From positions 1-58,536 of the forward strand of contig VSNG01000025.1 in the NCBI GenBank assembly GCA_009774175.1: DNA of 58,536 nt. The letters are read 5' to 3'. The translations under genes were made by a program, and so were the position numbers. The notes under the pieces were generated by a model. The model did not search any database, was not told the origin of the DNA, and worked only from the letters and a program-made list of their open reading frames with translations. Source of the stretch: Lachnospiraceae bacterium (GTDB lineage Bacteria > Bacillota > Clostridia > Lachnospirales > Lachnospiraceae). This document shows, piece after piece, positions 1-8,110 of this stretch (its first letter is position 1; every line of letters starts with the position of its first letter).

Positions 1-109
1 GCTCTTTCCGAAAAGGTATTCCGTTCAGGCGACTTTCATATAATAGCAGATGAATTATTGGATGTCAACGGGTTTTTAAGAATTTTTTAGAATTTTTTTC
101 TGACATGGA

Positions 110-511
110 TCAGAGTGTATAAATTCCAAAATAAACAAGCGTTTTATAAAGTATATAAGCCAACAGACATCCCTCCGCAGCACCCATTACAGCGCCCAGT
201 AATTTATTGATGCCGCTGACTACGGAAATACTGCCTACGGCCAAAAGGGGTGCAAAAATCAAACGGCATATCTTAAAAATAACGCCAAGCAAAACCAGCG
301 CCACAATGCAGGCCGTCAGCGTATGCATTGATTTTTTAACCGCGCTGCTGACTGCAAAAAACACCAGCACCACACAGGCCAGAGAAATTACCCCTGACAG
401 AAGATTCATAATCTCCTGCATCATTCCATTGGCATAGCCTCTCTTTATTCTCCATATTAATAATAAAAGTATAACCGCCGCAAAGGCGAATGCTATCATA
501 TCCTGTCTCAT
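110..511 (-). CDS. CvpA-family-like small membrane protein
   Basis: A 133-residue protein that is almost entirely hydrophobic, with about four membrane segments (roughly residues 7-22, 35-57, 62-84 and 100-125) and a basic loop (RIKRG) after the first. This matches the general pattern of CvpA-type membrane proteins, whose biochemical role is poorly defined. The start codon is one base after the stop of the upstream DUF5711-like gene, so the two are probably co-transcribed and translationally coupled. No catalytic motif is visible. Family membership is inferred from topology and length; it could be an unrelated small membrane protein. Confidence 0.6.
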   Translation of the reverse strand: MRQDMIAFAFAAVILLLLIWRIKRGYANGMMQEIMNLLSGVISLACVVLVFFAVSSAVKKSMHTLTACIVALVLLGVIFKICRLIFAPLLAVGSISVVSGINKLLGAVMGAAEGCLLAYILYKTLVYFGIYTL

Positions 512-512
512 C

Positions 513-1721
513 TTACCTTAATTCTATCTTATCTATGGATTCCGGCGTCACTACCATATAAGTATAGGAAGCGTTCTGTGGTATCAGCATCAATGCCGTC
601 TTATTGAACTTGCCCGCATACTTCTGCAGCCCTTTGCTGTTGTAAATACGGCAGTCGGACTCATTGTAAATAATAATCTCATCTTCATGGAATACGATAT
701 CCCTGCAATCTATATCATATTCAATGGAACGCACAAACTCTCCTGACTTGTGATACACATCCAGACGGTATCTGCTGCCGCTCTCCTTGCTGTTAAATAC
801 CAGCCCAACATATTCGCTTCCGTAATATACGCCCCGCACCTCTTCATCCAACAGTTTTTCCGCTACGCTGACCGGCTTCTGCGAGCCGCCGAAAAACATA
901 ATCCTGTCATCGGACACTCCAAAAACGGACTGATTGTCAAGAAATCTTGTAAACGGCACCACCGTGTCAACATAATCATAGCCGCTCACATAATTGTCCG
1001 TATTGTTCTGTCCCACCGCTCCAAAATTATAAAAGGCAACGCTTGTTTTCATATGTCCGCTGTCTATGTACAGATAAGAGACGCACACAAGTTCACCGCT
1101 CGGTGAAATGGATACTTCCACAGGATAGCCGCTTTCCCTCATAGTCGTCCGAAAGCGTACCAGCTCATTCCCTTTCGCATCATACAGGCAGATCAGGGTA
1201 ACGTCTGTGTCGTCCAGCACCGCCGCCACAACGCCTCCGGCGGATACACAGAAATTGCGTACCGGTCGGTTTGTTGTAATCTTACCCAATAAAGAATCCG
1301 TGTTCATCACATAAATTTCTCTGCCGTTATAATCACCAACCGCCACTACATTCTGATTAATATCAACCATGGGATTCTGCATTCCGAAAGTCTGGTTCCA
1401 CACCGCATTCCCCTTGGTGTCCATACAGCTGATACCGTCTTTACTATATGTAAGAAGGTGTGTGGCAAAAGGCATCATTTCCGCATTGGAGGGAATCTTA
1501 ATTTCCACGCTTGAAATTTCCACGTTTTCCGTGTAAACCTTATTCTGCCATTGTATCAGAAGCACAGCTCCCACTGCCATGAGCAGTGCAAGCACCAGAA
1601 ACGTACGGTAAAAAACAGTAAACTTGTGACTTTTTATCTTCTCTTTATAACTGATTCTGGGCTTTGTCTGTTCCTCGTCCCGTTTTTCTTTTCTTTTCAA
1701 ATAGTCCCTTATATTAGCCAT
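513..1721 (-). CDS. DUF5711-like membrane-anchored beta-propeller-type protein
   Basis: A basic cytoplasmic N-terminus is followed by one membrane segment (VFYRTFLVLALLMAVGAV), then about 320 extracytoplasmic residues with repeated short beta-strand and turn patterns (TKGNAVWNQ, DAKGNELVRF, HKSGEFVRS) typical of WD/PQQ-like propellers. This layout fits the DUF5711 family of Clostridia, whose function is unknown to me. The frame can be extended to a GTG at 1793, but the ATG at 1721 is chosen because GGAAGAGAG lies just upstream and because the extra 24 codons overlap a repetitive short element. It is followed within two bases by the CvpA-like gene. A surface or cell-wall role is only an inference. 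Confidence 0.65.
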   Translation of the reverse strand: MANIRDYLKRKEKRDEEQTKPRISYKEKIKSHKFTVFYRTFLVLALLMAVGAVLLIQWQNKVYTENVEISSVEIKIPSNAEMMPFATHLLTYSKDGISCMDTKGNAVWNQTFGMQNPMVDINQNVVAVGDYNGREIYVMNTDSLLGKITTNRPVRNFCVSAGGVVAAVLDDTDVTLICLYDAKGNELVRFRTTMRESGYPVEVSISPSGELVCVSYLYIDSGHMKTSVAFYNFGAVGQNNTDNYVSGYDYVDTVVPFTRFLDNQSVFGVSDDRIMFFGGSQKPVSVAEKLLDEEVRGVYYGSEYVGLVFNSKESGSRYRLDVYHKSGEFVRSIEYDIDCRDIVFHEDEIIIYNESDCRIYNSKGLQKYAGKFNKTALMLIPQNASYTYMVVTPESIDKIELR

Positions 1722-1773
1722 CTGCCGTTTTCTCTCTTCCAGACCCGCAAGCTTGCCCACACTGCTTGCCCGC

Positions 1774-1887
1774 TCAACTTCCGTTTCGCTCACGGGCTGT
1801 CTGCGCTCCCCGCACTGCTCGCACGCTCAACTTTCCGTTTCGCTCGCGGGCTTCGCACTCCCGCTTCTGCGCAGTGCTCATTGCCAT
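1774..1887 (-). repeat. ARERNG-type repetitive element with a short upstream ORF
   Basis: Two near-identical copies of a roughly 39-base unit (about 1761-1798 and 1814-1852) lie in the leader of the DUF5711-like gene. On the minus strand they are read through by a 37-codon ORF whose product contains ARERNG twice. A TATAAT at 1895-1900 with an upstream TG (extended -10) predicts transcription starting within a base or two of this ORF's ATG. I recall similar short ARERNG-like peptides from other Lachnospiraceae genomes, but cannot check that here. It may be a REP-like element that happens to be open, or a real leader peptide. Confidence 0.45.
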
Positions 1888-1920
1888 CGCGTACATTATA
1901 ACACAGCCCCAATCTCTTTT

Positions 1921-3066
1921 CTACGGCAGAATAATTCTTTGGCCGGAGCAGATTTTGTCGGGATCCGTAATCTGATTTACTTCACAGATTTTTTCCACTC
2001 TTGAAAAATCCCCGTAAATTTTCTGACTAATAGTGTAAAGCGTGTCCCCCTCTTCCACTTCATAGTATCTTGTCACGCTTCTGGAAAGCGCTTCTTCCCC
2101 CTGCTCTGATTCTCCCGTTTCTGACAGCTCCTCTTCGCCGGACTTATCCTGCCCTTCCTCCGGCTCGTCCTTTATTCCGGCGGCATTCTCCTGCGTTTCC
2201 TTATCGGCCTCTGACTCTGCCCCCTCCTTTAAGGGCTCGTCCCCGGCCGTCGCCGTCTCTGCATTATTATCTTCCTCTGATAATCCGTCTTCTGCTTCCG
2301 CCACCGGCTCTTCCTCCGGCTCTTCTGCGGATTCATGCCCGGTCGTCTTCTCTGGATCTGTATCTCCGTCTTCCTCCATCTGCCGCCTGCCTGCCGCCAC
2401 ATCCCGTTCCACCACAATCTCATCCTGACCCTCTGTATTTGCGACATCCCTCGCGCTATCCTCCGCCTCCTGATTCTCTATGGCAAAAAAAACTTCTTTT
2501 GCAGATTGATTCAACTGCTTCATTTTATCATAACTGTCGGTGGAGGCTATCACAATGGCGGTAAGCACCATTAATATCAGACAAAGTTGCAGGGAAATTG
2601 TGCCGGGAATTTCCTTTTTCCCTTTTTCCACAGGTGGAATCAGCACCGGCAGTTCCATGTCCTGCCCGCCGCTTTTTTCAACCTCCCGCTTTTTACTGGC
2701 ACTGCCTGTCCACTCCAGCAGATAACTCTGCATGGCTTCATTATTTTCATAAAAAACCTGAAACCCGTTAACCCCACATTCACCGTTTGGCTCCCGCACC
2801 ATGAAAACGGGCCCCGCCTGGGTCAGTCGGCATATAAGCTCCGAAAGGGGTTCGTACTGTGCGAACAGGGTAATCTCCTTTTCGCGTCCCGCCCCGTAGA
2901 CAAAAATCTTTCTGCCCTTATCCTGACGGGAACCGTAAAAATAAATTTCAGACAGCTCCAGCGAATCCGCCTCCCGTCTCAGATAGGATAAGACGTACTC
3001 TTCCACATAGATTTGATATTTCTTTTTTCTTTCTTCATTCCGAATAACGGTCGAACCGGATTCCAT
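1921..3066 (-). CDS. Membrane-anchored LysM domain protein
   Basis: The first ~150 residues form a mixed alpha/beta region I do not recognise. A single membrane segment follows (about 156-176, LQLCLILMVLTAIVIAST), then a very acidic Glu-rich linker (about 196-328), and a C-terminal LysM domain (about 334-380; YEVEEGDTLYTISQKIYGD with the closing GQRIILP). LysM binds N-acetylglucosamine in peptidoglycan. The topology suggests a cytoplasmic sensor-like N-domain, a long charged spacer across the wall zone and a peptidoglycan-binding tip (inference). Several spurious antisense frames arise from the Glu-rich codons. It is upstream of the DUF5711-like gene and likely belongs to the same envelope group. 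Confidence 0.8.
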   Translation of the reverse strand: MESGSTVIRNEERKKKYQIYVEEYVLSYLRREADSLELSEIYFYGSRQDKGRKIFVYGAGREKEITLFAQYEPLSELICRLTQAGPVFMVREPNGECGVNGFQVFYENNEAMQSYLLEWTGSASKKREVEKSGGQDMELPVLIPPVEKGKKEIPGTISLQLCLILMVLTAIVIASTDSYDKMKQLNQSAKEVFFAIENQEAEDSARDVANTEGQDEIVVERDVAAGRRQMEEDGDTDPEKTTGHESAEEPEEEPVAEAEDGLSEEDNNAETATAGDEPLKEGAESEADKETQENAAGIKDEPEEGQDKSGEEELSETGESEQGEEALSRSVTRYYEVEEGDTLYTISQKIYGDFSRVEKICEVNQITDPDKICSGQRIILP

Positions 3067-3162
3067 CTTTTCCCCCTGCCTTATTGCTTCTCACAATATT
3101 TTGCTTCTGCGACAACTATATCACAGCCTTTTTGAAAAAGATGGCATAAGACGCGATAAATA

Positions 3163-3190
3163 ACAAAAGGCAGGATTCCTGTCTCCTGCC
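3163..3190 (-). terminator. Rho-independent terminator after flavin reductase-like gene
   Basis: On the minus strand GGCAGGA and TCCTGCC form a 7-bp stem around an 8-base loop, followed by TTTTGTTATT. It lies about 30 bases past the stop codon at 3219. Confidence 0.8.
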
Positions 3191-3218
3191 AATGTTTCTA
3201 AAGCTTATACAAACATAA

Positions 3219-3785
3219 TTACTTTTTAAGGGATAACCCGTCTTTAAATGCTTCACCCACCCTTTCAGTTACTTTATAATATCCATGCGTGTACGGATCA
3301 AAGGCAATGGCATTCACCAGTGACATGTCTATCCTGTCGCCAGCCATAACGCTCTCGTCTGCCGTAACATTTACCACTTTGCCGACCACACCGCATCCAT
3401 ACTTATTGTCCTGATACTCGATAAATTCACACTCCAGGCAAAGTGGAAGTTCATTGATAATCGGCGCATCCACAATATCCGACCTGGTCGCGGTAAAACC
3501 ACTGTTGTTGAATTTATCAGCGACCCTGTTGCCGGATTCAACGCCAAAATAATCCGCCTCGACGACATGAGCGGCATCCGCAATGCTCACTGTAAAAGCA
3601 CCCCTTGCCTTGATATTTTTTACCGTTTTGTGTGTCTCCGTTAAATTGAGGACTACATTTCCTCTTTCCTGCATGGTACCCCATGCGGCATTCATCACAT
3701 TCACGCTGCCGTCTTCATTGTAAGTTGCCACCATCAAAACCGGCATTGGAAAAATGCCTTCCGTAATATTAAGTTTCTTTCTCAT
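3219..3785 (-). CDS. Flavin reductase-like (FMN-binding split barrel) protein
   Basis: The N-terminus carries PMPVLMVATYNEDGSVNVMNAAW, a pattern of the flavin reductase-like FMN-binding split-barrel family, followed by TETHKTVKNIKARGAFTVSI, also typical. These cytoplasmic proteins bind FMN and usually transfer electrons from NAD(P)H or act as small flavoredox proteins; the natural substrate here is unknown. The frame runs to 3818, but the ATG at 3785 is preferred because GGGGTAA lies eight bases upstream and MRKKLNITEG is the expected start of the family. It is a single-gene unit ending at the terminator at 3163-3190. Confidence 0.85.
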   Translation of the reverse strand: MRKKLNITEGIFPMPVLMVATYNEDGSVNVMNAAWGTMQERGNVVLNLTETHKTVKNIKARGAFTVSIADAAHVVEADYFGVESGNRVADKFNNSGFTATRSDIVDAPIINELPLCLECEFIEYQDNKYGCGVVGKVVNVTADESVMAGDRIDMSLVNAIAFDPYTHGYYKVTERVGEAFKDGLSLKK

Positions 3786-3912
3786 TGTAATTACCCCATT
3801 TCCATACATGATTGACATACTATGTTTCCTTATTTACAATTGTAGCTGTCTGCATAAAAAGATGCAAGTACTGTCTTATAAGTAAGGTACTATCCCAAAG
3901 GGAAGTGTTAAA

Positions 3913-4320
3913 ATGATAAAAAAATATATTGAAAAAGCTAATTTTGAGGATGTTCACAACAGTGGGGAAGGCGTTAGTCACATTATAGAAACCTCCTCCG
4001 GAGAGTATATCGTAGTCGAGAAGGCCGAGATTACGGATACTGTCGGAACAGACGCACCACAGACTGACGAATCGCTCGGTACGAATGTCTGGGTTATGAA
4101 ATCGGACAAAAACCTGACCCACGCTTGGAGCAGATCCTACGGGAGCAGCAAAAATTATTCCGGAAATAATGCATGGGTGTTTATGATTGACAAGAACTCC
4201 GGCGATATGATTTGGGACGAAGTCCATGGCGGAAGCGAAACTGACTCTTTCAGCTTTATCTTTGAAGGCGGGAACGGTTTTCTCCATCTGCGGGTTGAGC
4301 CCTTTTTGCGGAAGAGGTAA
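3913..4320 (+). pseudogene. Orphan fragment of a beta-propeller-like secreted protein
   Basis: This is the only plus-strand candidate among minus-strand genes here. Its product contains patterns such as GEYIVVEKAEITD, NVWVMKSDKNLTHAWSRSYG and NAWVFMIDKNSGDMIWDEVHGGSETDS. They resemble the repeating GGSxDAxVxKxDxxGxxxWxxxYGGS blades of secreted beta-propeller proteins. There is no signal peptide, only about two blades are present, and the C-terminus (GFLHLRVEPFLRKR) no longer follows the blade pattern, as if frameshifted. A plausible ribosome binding site (AAAGGGAAG) precedes the ATG. I read it as a decayed remnant; a short intact intracellular protein is the alternative. Confidence 0.5.
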
Positions 4321-4410
4321 TGTCATTGTGCAGTAAGGCTACTGATTACGTTTCCATGGTTCAGGCACATACAATAAATCAGGCCGCGTTACTGCTGTTG
4401 GAAGGCGCAA

Positions 4411-4456
4411 GATATGAAAAAACGAGACTTCTTAGGAAGCCTCGTTTTTTCATATC
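4411..4456. terminator. Bidirectional terminator hairpin
   Basis: GATATGAAAAAACGAG pairs with CTCGTTTTTTCATATC through an extended stem closed by a short TTAG loop. A-runs on one side and T-runs on the other make it a terminator for either strand. It overlaps the last bases of galM and closes the pfkA-to-galM operon as well as the plus-strand remnant. Confidence 0.9.
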
Positions 4457-5495
4457 ATTCAAATGCGTATATAGTCTCGGACTCGTAAACCTTACCCGCT
4501 CCAAACACTGCCTGTTCAAATTCGGGATGATGAATACTGTCAGGGAAATAGTGGGTTTCCAGACAGAGTCCCGTCCGCGGCCCGTAATGCACACCACCCT
4601 TGCCGCTCTGCTCCACAATACAGTTTCCCGCATAGAACTGTATGCCGGGCAGCGTAGTATATACCTTCATCCTGCGTCCGCTCTTCGGGTCTTCCACTTC
4701 CGCTGCTTCCCGCATGGTGCCGTCCGCACCGTCCAGCGCAAAGTTATGATCGTATCCCTGCACCAGCTTTAACTGCTCGCAGTCAGCTCCAATCTCTTCT
4801 CCGATCCGTTTCTTCTTTGTAAAGTCAAGAGGCGTTCCTGCCACCGGCGAAATCTCTCCCGTGGGAATCGCCCCCGGCAGTACCGGCGTATACCTGCTTG
4901 CATGGAGACAGAGCAAATGCCCCTCTATACTGCCGGAATCATGCCCGGCCAGATTAAAGTAGGTATGATTGGTCAAATTAATCAGCGTCTCCACATCGGC
5001 AGTCGCATAATATTTCAGCTTCAATTCATTATTGTCCGTAAGCGTAAAGGTCACCTTTACCTCTTTGTTTCCCGGGAATCCCATTTCACCGTCTTTTCCC
5101 TCAATGGAAAACGTCAGGCTGTTTTCTCCTTCTTCTACCGCCCACGGACGTTTCTGATAACCGTTGTCCATATCGCTGTGCAGGTTATTGGGGCCGTCGT
5201 TGACAGGCAGATGATATTCCTTTCCGTTTAACGTAAACGCCGCGCCCCCTACGCGGTTCGCATTCGGTCCGATGGTAACGCTGAAAAAGCTGGGATTGGA
5301 AATATAGTCCTCCAGATTATCAAAACCAAGAACCACGTCCTCCAGCTTTCCGTCTTTATCCGGCACAAACAGGTCTACCAGCGCCGCGCCGAAATTGGTA
5401 AATTTCGCTTCCATTCCGTTCTTGTTCTTCAACGTATAGAGATAAACCTCTTCTCCCGTTTGTAACGTCCCGAACTTTTCTTTTACCACACCCAT
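4455..5495 (-). CDS. galM: Galactose mutarotase (aldose 1-epimerase)
   Basis: Interconverts alpha and beta anomers of galactose, glucose and related aldoses in the cytoplasm. The sequence shows the family landmarks GPNANRVGGAAFTLNG near the N-terminus, NLHSD, the NLTNHTYFNLAG histidine block, DHNFALDG and a C-terminal GLCLETHYFPDS block. The catalytic His and Glu are expected within the latter two. Length (346) is usual for bacterial GalM. An AAGGAGGG site precedes the ATG. It is the last gene of the operon starting at pfkA, 57 bases after recR. Its substrate in vivo cannot be told; the arabinose region elsewhere in the window would make a general aldose role useful. Confidence 0.95.
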   Translation of the reverse strand: MGVVKEKFGTLQTGEEVYLYTLKNKNGMEAKFTNFGAALVDLFVPDKDGKLEDVVLGFDNLEDYISNPSFFSVTIGPNANRVGGAAFTLNGKEYHLPVNDGPNNLHSDMDNGYQKRPWAVEEGENSLTFSIEGKDGEMGFPGNKEVKVTFTLTDNNELKLKYYATADVETLINLTNHTYFNLAGHDSGSIEGHLLCLHASRYTPVLPGAIPTGEISPVAGTPLDFTKKKRIGEEIGADCEQLKLVQGYDHNFALDGADGTMREAAEVEDPKSGRRMKVYTTLPGIQFYAGNCIVEQSGKGGVHYGPRTGLCLETHYFPDSIHHPEFEQAVFGAGKVYESETIYAFE

Positions 5496-5552
5496 TACTC
5501 ATACCCTCCTTAGTTTCTGTTTTATCTGAATCTTTTCGTTACCCCTTTTTGG

Positions 5553-6149
5553 TCAGAGCTCCACCCGGCCTTCCAGCGCCCGTAAAAGCGTCACTTCGTC
5601 AATATATTCCAGATCGCCTCCAACCGGTACGCCACTGGCAATTCTCGTAACCTTAATTCCCGTCGGTTTAATCAGCTTACTGATATACATCGCCGTAGTT
5701 TCGCCCTCAAGACTGGAATTGGTAGCGATAATCACCTCCGCCACGTCGCCTTCCAGCCGTTTCATCAGTTCTTTCAGCTTAATATCGCCCGGGCCGATCC
5801 CCAGCATGGGAGATATGGCGCCGTGAAGCACATGATAAACGCCCGTATATTTCCCCGTCTTCTCATAAGCAGCCAGATCTCTGGCATTTTCCACCACCAT
5901 GACTGTGCTGTGGTCCCTCTTTTCATTGGCGCAGACCGGGCAGACGTCCCTGTCAGTCAGGGTAAAGCATTCCTGACAGTAACGAACGTTTTCCTTCGCC
6001 TCGACAATAGTCTTTGCCAGCCGCTCCACCCGTGCCTTCGGCATATTGATCAAGTGAAAGGCCAGCCGCTGCGCTGATTTATGCCCGATACCGGGTAGTC
6101 CCGCCAGCTCCTCAATTAATTTGTTGATATATCCGCTGTAAAGCTCCAT
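5553..6149 (-). CDS. recR: Recombination mediator protein RecR
   Basis: RecR works with RecO and RecF to load RecA on SSB-coated single-stranded DNA during gap repair. Visible features are a helix-hairpin-helix near residues 12-30 (LAGLPGIGHKSAQRLAFHL), a four-cysteine zinc site (C58, C61, C70, C73), and a Toprim domain from about residue 82 (VMVVENARDLAAYEKTGKY). The C-terminal block contains the usual TSSLEGE-like motif, here NSSLEGETTAMYI. The length of 198 is standard. It overlaps the ybaB stop codon by one base, which indicates translational coupling; dnaX-ybaB-recR is a widely conserved order. Confidence 0.98.
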   Translation of the reverse strand: MELYSGYINKLIEELAGLPGIGHKSAQRLAFHLINMPKARVERLAKTIVEAKENVRYCQECFTLTDRDVCPVCANEKRDHSTVMVVENARDLAAYEKTGKYTGVYHVLHGAISPMLGIGPGDIKLKELMKRLEGDVAEVIIATNSSLEGETTAMYISKLIKPTGIKVTRIASGVPVGGDLEYIDEVTLLRALEGRVEL

Positions 6150-6502
6150 CAGAAGGGCAGACCTCCGCCCAGCCCCAGGCCTCCCGTCATCTTACTCATC
6201 GCCTCGTTGTTCGCTTCCTCCGCCATGCGGAGCGCTTCATTGGCGGCCGCCATCACGAGATCCTCCAGCATTTCGACATCATCCGGATCCACCACTTCCT
6301 CAGACAGTTTCACCTTAGTCACCTCGCGCTTGCCGGTTACGGTTACTTCCACTGCGCCGCCGCCGGCTTTTGCAGTAAATTCTTTGGTTTCAAGCTCCTT
6401 CTGGCTCTCCTCCATCTGCCGCTGCATCCGCTGCGCCTGCTTCATCAGATTATTCATGTTGCCGGGCATACCGCCGCCCGGAAATCCGCCTCTTTTTGCC
6501 AT
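6149..6502 (-). CDS. ybaB: YbaB/EbfC-family nucleoid-associated protein
   Basis: A small DNA-binding protein of the YbaB/EbfC family, which forms dimers that bind and bridge DNA. A Gly-rich and Met-rich N-terminus (FPGGGMPGNMNNLMKQAQRMQ) leads into a coiled helix (QRQMEESQKELETKEFTAKAGGG) and the family core VEVTVTGKREVTKVKLSEEVVDPDD. A GTG at 6514 is possible, but the ATG at 6502 with GGAGTGGAGAG just upstream gives the usual MAKRGGFPGG start. The gene sits between dnaX and recR as in most Firmicutes. Confidence 0.95.
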   Translation of the reverse strand: MAKRGGFPGGGMPGNMNNLMKQAQRMQRQMEESQKELETKEFTAKAGGGAVEVTVTGKREVTKVKLSEEVVDPDDVEMLEDLVMAAANEALRMAEEANNEAMSKMTGGLGLGGGLPF

Positions 6503-6529
6503 AATACTCTCCACTCCGTTTTCCTTTTT

Positions 6530-8107
6530 TTATTCTTCTTCAATATCCATATGAATCAGCTGCGACAGATCCACATAGTTATGTTCAAACGTTTCCCTGT
6601 CCGGCACCGTCTGTATCGTCACGTCAATCTCTTTGCCCGCCACGTCGGCAAGCATCTGCTCCAGCAGCTCTCTGTGCCCCTCCTGCCGCAGAAAATAGTC
6701 GGAGGCAAGGCCGTCCTCCACGACTACCAGGAGTCTGCTGTCACCGCCGAGACTTAAGCGCGCATCCCGCAAATACTGTTTCATGGGCATGACTGCGCCT
6801 GCCACAACGTCCTGCCATCTGTCTACCACAGCCTGCACATCCTCCGGGATGGCTTTCGGCAGCGGCGGCCTCTCCTTCACAACCTGCGCTGCGCCCTGTC
6901 CGCCGGTCTCCCCGCCACTATATCCCTGTGAACCGGCAGACATTACCGCGACACCGTTTTCCAGTTTATCCTCAATCACCCTGACCCGTTCCACCACAGA
7001 GCCATAATCCTGTTCCATACTCGGTTTACACAGTTTAATCAGGGCAATTTCTATTAAAATCCGCTTCTGCGGCGCATATTTAATCCGACCGGACAGCTCC
7101 GAAAAAATACGGATATATCGCATAAGCGCATCCGTTCCCAACATGCCTGACTCCTCTTTCAGTCGAAGAAGATTGTCAGAAGACACGTCAATAATATCCT
7201 CAATATCATCCGACGACTGTAGCAGAAGCAGGTTTCTGAGATACCATGTAAAATCCGTTACAAACTGCACCAGCTCCCGGCCCTGCATGACAATCTCTTC
7301 CAAAAGGCTGATGCAGCCCGTCACATCGCCCTCCAGAACAAGGCGCAAAAGTCTGCTGAACACTTCCGTATCCACCGCGCCAAGCACATCGAGCGCCTTG
7401 TCATAAGTCAGCTCCTGGCCGAAATGGAACGCGATGCACTGGTCCAACAGACTCAATGCATCACGCATGGAACCGTCCGCCGTCTTTGCGATATAGCGCA
7501 GCGCTTTTTCCTGCACCTGCACCTGCTCTTTCTCCATCAGCTCACGCAGCCGCCCGGCAATCGTCTCAATCGAGATTCTGCGAAAGTCATAGCGCTGACA
7601 GCGGGATAAAATCGTAATCGGTATCTTGTGAACCTCCGTGGTCGCCAAAATAAAAATCACATACGACGGCGGCTCCTCCAGCGTCTTAAGAAGCGCATTA
7701 AAGGCGCCAATGGAAAGCATATGCACCTCGTCAATAATGTAAACCTTAAACCGCCCCTGCGCCGGGGAATAGGATACCTCTTCCACAATCTCACGGATAT
7801 TGTCCACGCCGTTGTTGGAGGCCGCGTCAATCTCGATCACATTCATACTGGCGCCCGCCGCAATCGCCTTACAGCTTTCGCACTCCCCACAGGGGCTCCC
7901 CTCCACGGGATGTTCACAATTAACCGCCCTTGCAAATATTTTTGCTATTGATGTTTTGCCCGTGCCTCTCGTTCCGCAAAACAGATAGGCGTGACCGATA
8001 CGATCCGCTTTAATCTGATTTTGCAAGGTGGTGACAATATGCTCCTGCCCCTTGACATCTTCAAATCGGCCGGGACGAAATTTGCGGTATAATGCTGTAT
8101 ATGACAT
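6530..8107 (-). CDS. dnaX: DNA polymerase III subunit gamma/tau
   Basis: Clamp-loader ATPase of the replicative polymerase. Residues 45-52 (GTRGTGKT) are Walker A, C64, C73, C76 and C79 form the zinc module, DEVH at 126-129 is Walker B, and TTEVHKIPITILSRCQRYDFRRI holds the sensor and arginine-finger region. The clamp-loader core extends to about residue 360, followed by a linker and a C-terminal region ending in an acidic tail. I saw no A-AAA-AAG heptamer for programmed frameshifting, so tau is probably the only product. The start is three bases after the pfkA stop, in an operon with ybaB and recR. Confidence 0.97.
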   Translation of the reverse strand: MSYTALYRKFRPGRFEDVKGQEHIVTTLQNQIKADRIGHAYLFCGTRGTGKTSIAKIFARAVNCEHPVEGSPCGECESCKAIAAGASMNVIEIDAASNNGVDNIREIVEEVSYSPAQGRFKVYIIDEVHMLSIGAFNALLKTLEEPPSYVIFILATTEVHKIPITILSRCQRYDFRRISIETIAGRLRELMEKEQVQVQEKALRYIAKTADGSMRDALSLLDQCIAFHFGQELTYDKALDVLGAVDTEVFSRLLRLVLEGDVTGCISLLEEIVMQGRELVQFVTDFTWYLRNLLLLQSSDDIEDIIDVSSDNLLRLKEESGMLGTDALMRYIRIFSELSGRIKYAPQKRILIEIALIKLCKPSMEQDYGSVVERVRVIEDKLENGVAVMSAGSQGYSGGETGGQGAAQVVKERPPLPKAIPEDVQAVVDRWQDVVAGAVMPMKQYLRDARLSLGGDSRLLVVVEDGLASDYFLRQEGHRELLEQMLADVAGKEIDVTIQTVPDRETFEHNYVDLSQLIHMDIEEE

Positions 8108-8110
8108 CTA

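Noticed and set aside
2070..2564. Pro/Leu-rich plus-strand ORF
   Set aside because: Mirror image of the Glu-rich linker of the LysM gene; composition is explained by the opposite strand.
3820..4326. 168-codon minus-strand ORF
   Set aside because: No domain-like pattern; antisense to the propeller fragment, which shows real blade motifs on the other strand.
6530..8107. Programmed frameshift in dnaX
   Set aside because: I looked for an A-AAA-AAG type heptamer and found only a shorter A-run.
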